Assembly (NCBI RefSeq): GCF_040645615.1
Contig: NZ_JBEYYO010000002.1
Span: forward strand, 329,856-393,855
From: Glycomyces sp040645615
GTDB lineage: Bacteria; Actinomycetota; Actinomycetes; Mycobacteriales; Micromonosporaceae
Reading direction: 5' to 3'
Length of the DNA: 64,000 nucleotides
Within the stretch, counting starts at the first letter, position 1. Each line of letters opens with the position of its first letter. The position numbers and the translations under genes are program-made. This document shows, piece by piece, positions 40,047-51,872 of this stretch. Under the pieces are notes generated by a model. The model was not told the DNA's origin. It searched no databases and saw nothing but the letters and a program-made list of their open reading frames with translations.

Positions 40047-42494
40047 ATGACCGATCAAGTCACCTTCACCATCGACGGTATGGAGGTCACGGTTCCCAAG
40101 GGCACCTTGATCATCCGCGCCGCCGAAGAGCTCGGCATCGAGATCCCCCGGTTCTGCGACCACCCCCTGCTGGAGCCCGCGGGGGCCTGCCGCCAGTGCC
40201 TGGTCGACGTGCCCGACATGGGCAACGGGCGCGGGATGCCCAAGCCCGCGGCCTCGTGCACGACCACCGCCATGGAGGGCATGGTCGTCAAGACCCAGCA
40301 CACCAGCGAGGTCGCGAAGGAAGCCCAAGAGGGGATCATGGAGTTCCTCCTGATCAACCACCCCCTCGACTGCCCCGTCTGCGACAAGGGCGGCGAATGC
40401 CCGCTCCAGAACCAGGCCATGAGTACCGGGCGCACCGAGACCCGCATGGAGGCCGCCGACAAGCGGACCTACAAGAAGGCCCTGCCGATCTCCTCGCAGA
40501 TCCTCCTCGACCGCGAACGCTGCGTCCTGTGCGCCAGGTGCACCCGCTTCTCCGACCAGGTCGCCGGGGACCCGTTCATCGAGCTGATGGAACGCTCGGC
40601 GCTCGAACAGGTCGGGGTCTACGAGGACGAGCCGTTCGAGTCCTACTTCTCGGGCAACACCGTGCAGATCTGCCCGGTCGGGGCCTTGACGGGGACGCAG
40701 TACCGGTTCCGCTCAAGGCCGTTCGACCTCGTCTCCAGCCCCAGCGTGTGCGAGCACTGCTCGGCCGGGTGCGCGCAGCGCACCGACCACCGCCGCGGCA
40801 AGGTCCTGCGCCGCCTCGCCGGTGAGGACCCGGCGGTCAACGAGGAGTGGAACTGCGACAAGGGCCGCTGGGCCTCCTCCTATGTGGATGCCGCGGACCG
40901 GATCACCAAGCCGCTCGTGCGCGACGCCGACGGGTCGCTGCGCGAGGCGTCGTGGCCCGAGGCCCTGCGCCGCGCCGCCGCCGGACTCAAGGCCGCCGCC
41001 GGAGTCGGGGTCCTGCCCGGCGGGCGGCTCACCGTCGAGGACGCCTACGCGTACTCCAAGTTCGCGCGCATCGCGTTGGGCACCAACGACATCGACTTCC
41101 GCTCCCGCCCGCACTCCACCGAGGAGTCGGAGTTCCTCGCCCACGCCGTGGCCGGGGTCTACCCCTCCAGCGGCGCGGTCACCTACGAGGACCTGGAGAA
41201 CGCCCCCGCGGTGCTCACCGTGGGACTCGAAGCCGAAGAGGAATGCCCGATCGCGTTCCTGCGCATGAGGAAAGCCGTCCGCAAGGGCACGCAGCGGGTC
41301 CACGTGGTGGCCCCGTTCGCGACCCGCGGCTCCCGCAAGCTCGGCGCGAACCTCATCGAGGCCCTGCCCGGTGAGGAAGCCGAACTCCTCGACGGCTGGA
41401 AGAGCGGCGGCTACGTCCGCGACGCCCTCGCCGAGGACGGCGCGGTGATCCTCCTCGGGGAGCGCCTGGCCACCGTCGAAGGCGCGTTCTCCGCCGCGGT
41501 GCGCCTCGCCAAGGCCACCGGCGCCCGCCTCGCCTGGATCCCCCGCCGCGCCGGAGACCGGGGCGCGGTCGAGGCCGGATGCCTGCCCGGGCTGCTGCCC
41601 GGCGGCGGCCTCGCCTCCTACGCGGCCGACCGCGAGCAGCTCGCCGAGTACTGGGGCGTGGAGTCCCTGCCCGGCGGCGACGGAAGGGGCGCGTGGCAGA
41701 TCCTCCAGGCCGCCGCGGACGGCGAACTCGACGCTCTGCTGGTCGGCGGCGTCGACCCGTACGACTTCGCCGACGGCCCGGCCGTCGAGGCGGCCCTCAT
41801 CGCGGCCCGCTTCGTGGTCTCGCTGGAGATCCGCCACTCGGCGGTGACCCGCGCGGCCGACGTGATCCTCCCGGTCACGCCCGTCACCGGCAAGGCCGGG
41901 GCCTACTTCGACTGGGAAGGCCGCCTGCGGACCTTCGAGACCGTGATCGAGTCCGAGCTCATGAGCGACCACGCGGTCCTCGACGCGCTCGCCGATGCGA
42001 TGGGCGCCAAGCTCGGCCTGGCCGAGACCCGCACGGTGCGAGGCGAACTCGCCGGGCTGCCCGACCCGATCACGCGTCAGGAAGCCCCGGACTGGACCGC
42101 CGACAAGCCCGCCCACGCCAATGAAGAAGGCAAGGCCGTACTCGCCACGTGGCGGCAACTGCTCGACGGCGGCTCGCTCCAGGAGAACAACCCGCACCTG
42201 GCCGGATGCGCGCCCGACCCGGTGGTGCGCCTGAGCGCCGCCACCGCGAAGGCCATCGGCGCCGCCGAAGGCACCGGGGTCACCGTGTCGACCTCGCTGG
42301 GCGGGATCACGCTGCCGCTGGCGGTGACCGACATGCCCGAAGGCGTGGTCTGGCTGCCGCAGAACGCGCCCGGTCGCGGGATCTACCGCCACCTCGGCGC
42401 GGGCTCCGGCGACGTGGTCACGATCAAGGCCTACCCGAACGTGCCGCGCCCAGCCGCTGACGCTGGCGAATCCGTGGAGGCGGTCAACTCATGA
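40047..42494 (+). CDS. nuoG: NADH-quinone oxidoreductase subunit G
   Basis: 815 residues. N-terminal [2Fe-2S] domain (FCDHPLL, CRQCLVD), then HPLDCPVCDKGGECPLQ, CVLCARCTRF and CEHCSAGC for the Fe-S chain, followed by a long molybdopterin-oxidoreductase-like domain without cofactor function. It begins 2 bases after nuoF and overlaps nuoH by 4. Confidence 0.95.
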   Translation: MTDQVTFTIDGMEVTVPKGTLIIRAAEELGIEIPRFCDHPLLEPAGACRQCLVDVPDMGNGRGMPKPAASCTTTAMEGMVVKTQHTSEVAKEAQEGIMEFLLINHPLDCPVCDKGGECPLQNQAMSTGRTETRMEAADKRTYKKALPISSQILLDRERCVLCARCTRFSDQVAGDPFIELMERSALEQVGVYEDEPFESYFSGNTVQICPVGALTGTQYRFRSRPFDLVSSPSVCEHCSAGCAQRTDHRRGKVLRRLAGEDPAVNEEWNCDKGRWASSYVDAADRITKPLVRDADGSLREASWPEALRRAAAGLKAAAGVGVLPGGRLTVEDAYAYSKFARIALGTNDIDFRSRPHSTEESEFLAHAVAGVYPSSGAVTYEDLENAPAVLTVGLEAEEECPIAFLRMRKAVRKGTQRVHVVAPFATRGSRKLGANLIEALPGEEAELLDGWKSGGYVRDALAEDGAVILLGERLATVEGAFSAAVRLAKATGARLAWIPRRAGDRGAVEAGCLPGLLPGGGLASYAADREQLAEYWGVESLPGGDGRGAWQILQAAADGELDALLVGGVDPYDFADGPAVEAALIAARFVVSLEIRHSAVTRAADVILPVTPVTGKAGAYFDWEGRLRTFETVIESELMSDHAVLDALADAMGAKLGLAETRTVRGELAGLPDPITRQEAPDWTADKPAHANEEGKAVLATWRQLLDGGSLQENNPHLAGCAPDPVVRLSAATAKAIGAAEGTGVTVSTSLGGITLPLAVTDMPEGVVWLPQNAPGRGIYRHLGAGSGDVVTIKAYPNVPRPAADAGESVEAVNS

Positions 42495-43795
42495 ACGATC
42501 CGATCTGGCTGATGCTCATCAAGGGCGTCCTGGTCTTCGTGGTCCTGGTCCTGCTGGTGCTGTTCACCATCTGGTTCGAGCGCCGCGTGGTCGCGATCAT
42601 GCAGGTGCGGCCCGGGCCGAACCGGAACGGCCCCTTCGGGCTGCTCCAGTCGCTCGCGGACGGCCTCAAGCTCGCGTTCAAAGAGGACACCATGCCGCGC
42701 ACCGCCGACAAGTGGGTGTTCCTCGCGGCCCCCGTGATCGCCGTGACGTGCGCGTTCACCGCGTTCGCGGTGATCCCGTTCGGGCCCGAGGTCAGCGTGT
42801 TCGGGATGGAGACCGAACTCCAGCTCACCGACTTCGAAGTCAGCGTCCTGGTGATCCTGGCCTGCTCGGCCCTCGGCGTGTACGGCATCGTGCTCGCCGG
42901 ATGGGCCTCCGGCTCGGCCTACTCGCTGCTGGGCTCGCTTCGCGCCGCGGCCCAAGTGATCTCGTACGAGATCGCTTTGGGCCTGGCCGTGCTCACGGTG
43001 TTCTTCCAGTCCCAGCTCATGTCGACCGGCGCGATCGTCGAAGCGCAGGCCGAGGGCCTGCCGCTCAACCTCGGCGGCCTCGAACTGACGCTCCCGGGCT
43101 GGTACTTCATCATCCTCGCGCCGAGCTTCGTGATCTTCGTGATCTCGATGGTCGGCGAGACCAACCGGGCCCCGTTCGACCTCCCCGAGGCCGAATCCGA
43201 GCTCGTGGCCGGGTTCGCCACCGAGTACTCCAGCCTCAAGTACGCCTCGTTCTTCCTCGCCGAGTACGTCAACATGGTCACCATGTCGGCCCTGGCCGTG
43301 ACGCTGTTCCTCGGCGGCTGGGCCGCGCCGTTCCCCGCCTCGTGGTGGGCCGGGGCGAACGAGGGCTTCATGCCGCTGGTGTGGTTCTTCGGGAAGGTCC
43401 TGGCGTTCCTGTTCTTCTACGTGTGGCTGCGCGGCACCCTGCCGCGTCTGCGCTACGACCAGTTCATGCGCCTGGGCTGGAAGGTCCTCGTCCCGGTCTC
43501 CCTGGTGTGGCTCATGGTCCTCGCGGCCATGAACATCGGCCTCGACACCGGCAACGAGCTGCCCACCCGCATCGCCTTCGCCGGCGGCGCGGCCATCGTG
43601 GTCATGGCCCTGATCTTCTTCTGGCCCAGCCGCAAGCAGTACGAGGACCCCACCGAACCCGACACAGGGCTCGGCGGCTTCCCCGTGCCCCCCTTGGACC
43701 TCGCCGTCCCGCCCAACCCGCGGGCCCTGCGCGAGCTCGAACCCGCCCGCACCGGCACTCCCGCCGAAGACAGCGACCCGAAGGAGGAGGTCTAG
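42491..43795 (+). CDS. nuoH: NADH-quinone oxidoreductase subunit H
   Basis: 434 residues, about eight membrane helices. Conserved loops QVRPGPNRNGPFGLLQSLADGLKL and ETNRAPFDLPEAESELVAGF line the quinone entrance. A C-terminal tail of about 60 residues (PTEPDTGLGGFPVPPLDL...) is cytoplasmic and proline-rich. Confidence 0.96.
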   Translation: MNDPIWLMLIKGVLVFVVLVLLVLFTIWFERRVVAIMQVRPGPNRNGPFGLLQSLADGLKLAFKEDTMPRTADKWVFLAAPVIAVTCAFTAFAVIPFGPEVSVFGMETELQLTDFEVSVLVILACSALGVYGIVLAGWASGSAYSLLGSLRAAAQVISYEIALGLAVLTVFFQSQLMSTGAIVEAQAEGLPLNLGGLELTLPGWYFIILAPSFVIFVISMVGETNRAPFDLPEAESELVAGFATEYSSLKYASFFLAEYVNMVTMSALAVTLFLGGWAAPFPASWWAGANEGFMPLVWFFGKVLAFLFFYVWLRGTLPRLRYDQFMRLGWKVLVPVSLVWLMVLAAMNIGLDTGNELPTRIAFAGGAAIVVMALIFFWPSRKQYEDPTEPDTGLGGFPVPPLDLAVPPNPRALRELEPARTGTPAEDSDPKEEV

Positions 43796-44362
43796 ATGTC
43801 AGGTTTCGCCAAAGGCTTCGCCGTCACCTTCTCGCACATGTTCAAACCGAAGGTCACGGTCGACTACCCCGAGGAGCCCTCGAAGCTCGAACCGCGCTAC
43901 CACGGCCGCCACGTGCTCAACCGGCACCCCGACGGCCTGGAGAAGTGCATCGGCTGCGAGCTGTGCGCCTGGGCCTGCCCTGCCGACGCGATCTATGTCG
44001 AGGGCGCCGAGAACACCGAGACCGAACGCTTCTCGCCCGGTGAGCGGTACGCCAAGACCTACCAGATCAACTACGCGCGCTGCATCTTCTGCGGCCTGTG
44101 CATCGAGGCCTGCCCGACCCGCTCGCTCACCATGAGCAACGAGTACGAGCTCGCCCGCGACGACCGCCGCGACCTGATCTTCACCAAAGAGGAACTGCTC
44201 GCACCGCTCCTCGAAGGCATGGAGCAGCCGCCGCACCCGATGCGCCTGGGCGACAGCGAGAAGGCCTACTACGAGTCCGGGCCCACAAACCCCGGAGCGA
44301 GCGAAGGCGCGGAGTTCTCCCTCACCGAGATGCTCGCCGAGACCAAACGGGGGACGCAGTGA
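43796..44362 (+). CDS. nuoI: NADH-quinone oxidoreductase subunit I
   Basis: 188 residues with two [4Fe-4S] motifs, CIGCELCAWACP and CIFCGLCIEACP. It directly abuts the nuoH stop and carries electrons from NuoG to NuoB. Its C-terminus overlaps nuoJ by 4 bases. Confidence 0.96.
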   Translation: MSGFAKGFAVTFSHMFKPKVTVDYPEEPSKLEPRYHGRHVLNRHPDGLEKCIGCELCAWACPADAIYVEGAENTETERFSPGERYAKTYQINYARCIFCGLCIEACPTRSLTMSNEYELARDDRRDLIFTKEELLAPLLEGMEQPPHPMRLGDSEKAYYESGPTNPGASEGAEFSLTEMLAETKRGTQ

Positions 44363-45141
44363 TCGACCTGGCCCAGACCGTCGCGCAGAACACCTCCGTC
44401 GGCGAGTCGGTGTTCTTCTGGATCCTCGCGCCGATCGCGCTCGGCGGGGCCATCGGCCTGGTCCTGGCGCGCTCGGCCATCCACGCCGCGCTCATGCTCG
44501 CCATCACCATGATGTGCCTCGCGGTCTTCTACATCATGCAGGCCGCCCCGTTCCTCGGGTTCGTGCAGATCATGGTCTACACCGGCGCGATCATGATGCT
44601 GTTCCTGTTCGTGCTCATGCTGTTCGGGCGCGACTCCAAGGACTCCATGTTCGAGACCCTCAGGGGCCAGCGCTTCCTCGCCGTGTGCCTGGGCATCGGA
44701 TTGGCCGCGCTGCTGTCGGCGGGGCTGGCCCGGGGCGTCTCGGGGCTCATCGTCCCGGCCGAGCCCGCGGGCTGGGCCACTGGAGCGACCTCGAACGTGG
44801 AGACCATCGCCGAGGCGCTGTTCACCACGTACCTGTTCCCGTTCGAGGTCATGTCCGGGGTGCTCACCGTCGCCGCGGTGGGCGCTCTGATGTTCGCGCA
44901 CGTGGCCAAGAAGGGCGCGCACCGCGGCCAGAAGGAGCACTCCCGCGAGCGCTTCGCGCCGGGCGTGTACCCCGGGCCCAAGCCCGGGCCGGGCGTGTTC
45001 GCCACCTCCGACTCGACCGCGACGCCCGCGCTGCGGCCCGACGGCTCGATCGAGCCCGCGAGCCTGTCCGAGTACGTGCCGCCGCGTCAGCTCACGGCCG
45101 CCGAGTCGGCCCCGAAGCACACCGAAGGGCGGGACGCATGA
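44359..45141 (+). CDS. nuoJ: NADH-quinone oxidoreductase subunit J
   Basis: 260 residues from GTG overlapping nuoI. Five helices including LGFVQIMVYTGAIMMLFLFVLML, with the pi-bulge-type Tyr-Thr-Gly stretch. The last ~80 residues form a charged, proline-rich cytoplasmic tail. Confidence 0.94.
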   Translation: MIDLAQTVAQNTSVGESVFFWILAPIALGGAIGLVLARSAIHAALMLAITMMCLAVFYIMQAAPFLGFVQIMVYTGAIMMLFLFVLMLFGRDSKDSMFETLRGQRFLAVCLGIGLAALLSAGLARGVSGLIVPAEPAGWATGATSNVETIAEALFTTYLFPFEVMSGVLTVAAVGALMFAHVAKKGAHRGQKEHSRERFAPGVYPGPKPGPGVFATSDSTATPALRPDGSIEPASLSEYVPPRQLTAAESAPKHTEGRDA

Positions 45142-45437
45142 GCCCGGAGTACTACCTGATCCTCGCCGCCGCGCTGTTCTGCATCGGCGCGGTCGGGGTC
45201 CTGGTGCGGCGCAACTCGATCGTGGTGTTCATGTGCGTCGAGCTGATGCTCAACGCCGGGAACCTCACGCTCGTGACGTTCGCGCGCACCACCGGCACCA
45301 TCGACGGCCAGGTCATGGCGTTCTTCGTCATGGCCGTGGCCGCCGCCGAAGTGGTCGTGGGCCTCGCCATCATCATGTCGATCTACCGGTCCCGGCGCTC
45401 CGCCTCCGTCGACGACGCCAACCTCCTGAAGGCCTAG
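45138..45437 (+). CDS. nuoK: NADH-quinone oxidoreductase subunit K
   Basis: 99 residues, three helices, with the membrane glutamates in VFMCVELMLNAGNL and AAAEVVVGLAI. The ATG overlaps the nuoJ stop. Confidence 0.96.
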   Translation: MSPEYYLILAAALFCIGAVGVLVRRNSIVVFMCVELMLNAGNLTLVTFARTTGTIDGQVMAFFVMAVAAAEVVVGLAIIMSIYRSRRSASVDDANLLKA

Positions 45438-45447
45438 AGGGGACACA

Positions 45448-47345
<1,898 letters not shown>

Positions 47346-47349
<4 letters not shown>

Positions 47350-48890
47350 ACGAACTCCCATTGCTGTCGGCGCTGGTCGCCGTGCCGCTGATCGGCGCGA
47401 TCGTGGTCGCCTCGGTCAGGCGTGAGCAACCCGACGTGGCCCGCTGGACCGCGCTCGGGTTCTCCGGGGCCGTCGCGGTCATCGCCGCGCTCGTCGCGCT
47501 CGGCTTCGACTACGGCGACGGGGCCCCGTGGCTCCAGTTCACCGAGTCCTACACCTGGATCGAGGCCTGGGACCTCAACCTGTCGTGGGGCGTCGACGGG
47601 ATCGCGCTGCTGATGGTGCTGCTCACCGCCGGGCTGACCCCGATCGCGATGCTCGCGGCCTGGCGGGACCTCGACGCGGTGCAGCGCTCGGTGCCCACGT
47701 TCTTCGCGCTCATCCTGGCCCTCCAGGCCACGATGCTCGCGACGTTCCTGGCCTCCAACGTGCTCTTGTTCTACTTCTTCTTCGAAGCGATGCTCGTCCC
47801 GATGTACTTCCTCATCGGCTCCTACGGCACCGGCCCGAAGAAGCAGTACGCCGCCGTCAAGTTCTTCCTGTACTCGCTGCTCGGCGGCCTGTTCATGCTC
47901 GTGGCCGTGATCGCGTTGTGGGTCAACAACGGCGGGGTCTTCGACTGGCAGACCCTCGTGGCCTCCGAGGCGATGGCCGACGGGACGCTCCAGAACTGGC
48001 TGTTCCTCGGGTTCTTCCTCGCGTTCGCGATCAAGGCCCCGTTCTTCCCGTTCCACACCTGGCTGCCCGACGCGGGCGGGGCGGCCCCGGCCGCAGTGGC
48101 CGCGCTGCTGGTCGGCGTCATGGACAAGATCGGCACGTTCGCGATCCTGCGCTACTGCCTCCCGCTGTTCCCCGACGCGACGAAGACGTTCGCGCCGTGG
48201 GTGATCGGGATGAGCCTCATCGGGGTGATCTACGCGGCGTTCGTCGCCATCGGACAGACCGACCTCAAACGGCTGGTCGCGTACACCTCGATCGCGCACT
48301 TCGGGTTCATCGGCATCGGGATCTTCGCGTTCACGCAGACCTCGGCCACCGGCGCGGTGCTCTACATGTTCAACCACGGCCTGGCCACGGGCCTGTTGTT
48401 CATCGTGGTCGGGTTCCTCGCGCTTCGCCGCGGCTCGGCGCAGATCGCCGACTACGGCGGGGCCGCCAAGACCCTGCCGCTCTTGGCCGGGATCTTCCTG
48501 TTCGCCGGGCTCGCGTCGCTCTCCTTGCCGGGCACGGCCCCGTTCATCTCGGAGTTCCTGGTCCTGTTCGGCGCGTTCACCGAGAACGGCCCGGTCGCGG
48601 TGGTCGCCGCGCTCGGGATCATCCTCGCCGCGGCCTACGTGCTGTGGATGTACCAGCGGACCATGCAGGGCACCCGCAACCCGGCGCTCGACGAGGTCCC
48701 CGCGATGCGACGTGACCTCACGATCCGCGAGAAGGCGCTCGTCGCGCCGCTGGTGATCGCGATCATCGGCTTCGGGTTCTACCCGCAGCCGCTCATCGAC
48801 ACCGTCGAGCCGGCCGTCGAGCACACCCTCGGGTTCCTCGCCGAGAACCCCGAAGACCTGCCCGCCGCCGAAGGAGTCAGCAATGAATGA
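47346..48890 (+). CDS. nuoM: NADH-quinone oxidoreductase subunit M
   Basis: 514 residues. The antiporter-like core has LLFYFFFEAMLVPMYFLIG, AFAIKAPFFPFHTWLPDA, HFGFIGIGIF and FNHGLATGLLFI. Overlaps nuoN by 8 bases (ATGAATGA). Confidence 0.96.
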
Positions 48891-50421
48891 GGTCCAGATC
48901 GACTGGGGCGGCCTGGCCCCGATGATCATCGTCTTCACAGCGGCCTTCGCCGGGCTCCTCGTTGAGGCCTCGGTGCCCAAGGCCGTGCGCCTCCCCGTGC
49001 AGGTCGCCCTCGCCGTGGTCGCACTCGGCGCGGCGTTCGTCGCGGTCGTCCTCAACGCGGGCAAGAGCGCCGCGGCGTTCACCATCGAAGGCGCCGGGAT
49101 CGGCTCGGTGATCCTCGACGGGCCCGGGCTGTTCCTGCAAGGGACCATCGTGCTCCTCGCGGTCGTGGCGATCCTGCTCCTGGCCGAGCGCCGCACCACC
49201 CGCGGCGGCGACTTCGTGGCCGAGGCCGCCGTCGTGGCCGACTCGGCCGCCGACATCGAGCAGCGCAGCGAACCCGGCGCGACCGAGATCTTCCCGCTCA
49301 CGCTGTTCGCCGTGGTCGGCATGATGATGTTCGTGACCGCGGGCGACCTGCTCACCATGTTCGTGGCCCTGGAGATGTTCAGCCTCCCGCTGTACCTCCT
49401 GTGCGGCCTCGCCAAACGCCGCCGCCTCATCAGCCAAGAAGCCGCGCTCAAGTACTTCCTGCTGGGCGCGTTCGCGTCGGCGTTCTACGTGTACGGCATG
49501 GCCATGCTCTACGGCTTCGCCGGGACGGTGAACCTCGCCGAGCTCGGCCAGGCCGGCGTCAGCTCCGGACAGCCGCGGATGTTCCTCTACATCGGCGTCG
49601 CCATGATCGCCGTGGCGCTGCTGTTCAAGGCCGCCGCGGTCCCGTTCCACATGTGGACCCCCGACGTCTACACCGGCGCCCCGACACCGGTCACCGCTCT
49701 GATGGCCGCCTGCGTCAAGGTCGCCGCGTTCGGCGGGCTGCTGCGGGTGTTCAACGTGGGCCTGGCGTCCTCGGCGTGGGACTGGCACCTGATCCTCACG
49801 ATCATCGCCGTCGCCACCATGATCGGCGGCGCGATCTTCGCCGTGACCCAGCGCAACATCAAGCGGCTCCTGGCGTACAGCTCCATCGCCAACGCCGGAT
49901 ACCTGCTCATCGGGGTCATCGCCCTCGGCGACGCGGTCGGCCAGACCATGTTCTACCTGGCCGCCTACGGGTTCACCGTGCTCGCCGCGTTCGCGGTCGT
50001 CTCGCTCGTGCGCGACGGCGACGAGGAGGCCACGCACCTCTCGCGCTGGGCCGGACTCGGCAAGAACTCCCCGGGCACGGCCGTGGTCGTCACGGTCCTC
50101 ATGCTGGCGCTGGCCGGACTCCCGTTCACCAGCGGCTTCGCGGCCAAGTTCAACCTGTTCACCGCCGCGCTCCAGGCCGACGAGCTCGGGCTGGTGATCG
50201 TCGGCGTGATCTCCTCGGCGATCCTGGCGTTCCCCTACCTCCGGGTGGTGGTCCTGCTGTGGCTCAACGAGCCCGCGCCGGACGCCCCCACGGTCAACCT
50301 CCCCAGCCCGATGGCGGGTACCGTGGTCGCCGCGGGCGTGGCCGCCACGATCATCCTGGGCGTGGCGCCCGGTTTCCTGCTCGACATCGTGGAGCAGGCA
50401 GGGACGTTCCTAGGGACCTGA
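48883..50421 (+). CDS. nuoN: NADH-quinone oxidoreductase subunit N
   Basis: 512 residues, the last gene of the operon. Motifs FVALEMFSLPLYLLCG, EAALKYFLLGAFASAFYVYG, KAAAVPFHMWTPDVYTGAPTPVTA and AYSSIANAGYLL mark it as the third antiporter-like channel. A strong terminator follows after 15 bases. Confidence 0.96.
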   Translation: MNEVQIDWGGLAPMIIVFTAAFAGLLVEASVPKAVRLPVQVALAVVALGAAFVAVVLNAGKSAAAFTIEGAGIGSVILDGPGLFLQGTIVLLAVVAILLLAERRTTRGGDFVAEAAVVADSAADIEQRSEPGATEIFPLTLFAVVGMMMFVTAGDLLTMFVALEMFSLPLYLLCGLAKRRRLISQEAALKYFLLGAFASAFYVYGMAMLYGFAGTVNLAELGQAGVSSGQPRMFLYIGVAMIAVALLFKAAAVPFHMWTPDVYTGAPTPVTALMAACVKVAAFGGLLRVFNVGLASSAWDWHLILTIIAVATMIGGAIFAVTQRNIKRLLAYSSIANAGYLLIGVIALGDAVGQTMFYLAAYGFTVLAAFAVVSLVRDGDEEATHLSRWAGLGKNSPGTAVVVTVLMLALAGLPFTSGFAAKFNLFTAALQADELGLVIVGVISSAILAFPYLRVVVLLWLNEPAPDAPTVNLPSPMAGTVVAAGVAATIILGVAPGFLLDIVEQAGTFLGT

Positions 50422-50436
50422 CGTAAGACGAACAAA

Positions 50437-50467
50437 GCCGCGGGGAGCATCGCTCCCCGCGGCTTTT
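50437..50467 (+). terminator. Terminator of the nuo operon
   Basis: GCCGCGGGGAG and CTCCCCGCGGC form an 11-bp stem with loop CATCG, followed by TTTT. It also lies 9 bases from the stop of the convergent gene at 50476. Confidence 0.9.
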
Positions 50468-50475
50468 CTGTTCGA

Positions 50476-51018
50476 CTAGTGGACCGTTTCGAGTTCGCCC
50501 GTCTCGGCGAGCTCGCGGTCGATCTCCTCGAACAGCTCGGCCGCGGCGAACCAGGCCCTCGCCGCGCGGGTGCGCAGCAGGAGGAGGGTCGCGGTCGGGA
50601 ACGAGCCGCAGACGACGAGCATCACGGCGGCGCTGAGGAAGAACGGGGCCTCGTCGGGGAAGGTCGCGAAGTAGGCGCGGCCCAGGATCCAGGCGTACAT
50701 GCCCAGCGGGATGATCGCCAGCGCCCACCAGGCGGCCTTGACGGCGTGGGCGCGGCGCTGGCCCAGGCGGATCGCGATGAACGGCATCGAGACGGTGATG
50801 GCCACGCTGAGGAGGATCGTGACCGCGTTCTCCAGGCCGATCCCGGAGATGATGTCGAGCATGGTCTCGTGGCTTGAGGTCGACCTCGTGGCGTCGAACA
50901 GGAACCGCAGCCCCATCGAGTACACGAAGAGGATGGCCGCGAACTGGAGCCAGACCACGCCTTGCGCTGCGAGGACGGTCTTCGGCTTGACAGGGGGCCC
51001 GGCATGGCTGGGTCGCAC
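50476..51018 (-). CDS. Small membrane protein, four helices, unknown family
   Basis: 180 residues from the GTG at 51018, which has GGGAGA upstream; a longer start at 51081 adds a Pro/Arg-rich stretch without one. Hydrophobic segments are WLQFAAILFVYSMGLRFLF, AVTILLSVAITVSMPFIAI, AAWWALAIIPLGMYAWIL and FFLSAAVMLVVCGSFPTATLLLL. The C-terminus is acidic (LFEEIDRELAETGELE). It is convergent with nuoN, and I recognise no domain. Confidence 0.65.
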   Translation of the reverse strand: MRPSHAGPPVKPKTVLAAQGVVWLQFAAILFVYSMGLRFLFDATRSTSSHETMLDIISGIGLENAVTILLSVAITVSMPFIAIRLGQRRAHAVKAAWWALAIIPLGMYAWILGRAYFATFPDEAPFFLSAAVMLVVCGSFPTATLLLLRTRAARAWFAAAELFEEIDRELAETGELETVH

Positions 51019-51209
51019 TGCTCTCCCATCTCGGCGCCCGCGACGCGCCGGAGGATCGTCCGGCGGATCAGCGATCGACACCGGGACCGGTCAGGGGGGC
51101 CGCACTCCAAAGGGGGAACCGCGGCCCTTCGAAGATAGCGAACCGCGACCACCCGCGGTGACCCGGTGCGCGCCAGAACACACCCCGACCAGCCCACACC
51201 CGTGTGAGG

Positions 51210-51800
51210 CTAGGCGAAGGCCGTGGTGTCGAGGGAGAAGTCGAAGGGGGCGGGAATCTGGACGGGCTTGCCGAACGCGACCGCCGTGTGAGTCTGGTAT
51301 CCGCGCTCTGAGGGGTCGGAGTAGACGGTGAGCCGCTGCTGCTTCATGTCGAACAGCAGGTAGACAGGGACTGACCGACCGTAGATGTCGAGCTTGATAG
51401 TGAGGTCGTTGCCGCGGGTCGAGGTCGAGGTCAGTTCGCCGACCAAAGCGAGCGATTCACTTGGCGCGAACGGGGTGTCGTTGACCGCGATTTTCGGATC
51501 GACAACATAGATGTCAGGGCCCAACGCCCCGTGTGCTGATGGAAAGATGAACTTGAACGGGCTGTCCGAGGCGATGAAGCCGTCGGGCGTGTGGGTCTCG
51601 AGCTGACGGAGTACCGACTTCATCGGCTCGAAGTAAGTCCACCTCGACCACGGCGACACGACGATGTTCCCCCCGAAGACCTCGACATTGTGACCGGGAA
51701 CGTCCATCGCGTCCGCAAAGGCGAGTTGCTCACGAAACTCCCGTTCCGCGCCATCATAGTCAATCGCGTCGTTTGTCTCCCGTGCGAGGGCCATGACCAT
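51210..51800 (-). CDS. Uma2-family (DUF820) restriction-endonuclease-like protein
   Basis: 196 residues from an ATG with GAGGAGG upstream. The PD-(D/E)XK-like core is recognisable: HNVEVFGGNIVVSPW, SAHGALGPDIYVVD (the Asp), VGELTSTSTRGNDLTIKLDIYG (Glu and Lys) and PVYLLFD. These proteins are widespread, often orphan, and their targets unknown. It has no neighbour in operon. Confidence 0.8.
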   Translation of the reverse strand: MVMALARETNDAIDYDGAEREFREQLAFADAMDVPGHNVEVFGGNIVVSPWSRWTYFEPMKSVLRQLETHTPDGFIASDSPFKFIFPSAHGALGPDIYVVDPKIAVNDTPFAPSESLALVGELTSTSTRGNDLTIKLDIYGRSVPVYLLFDMKQQRLTVYSDPSERGYQTHTAVAFGKPVQIPAPFDFSLDTTAFA

Positions 51801-51872
51801 CGTGCCTCCTCGTTTCGACCGCGCCCACAATCGCAAGCACTCTCGATTATTGCAGGTGTCCAGTCAATCGGG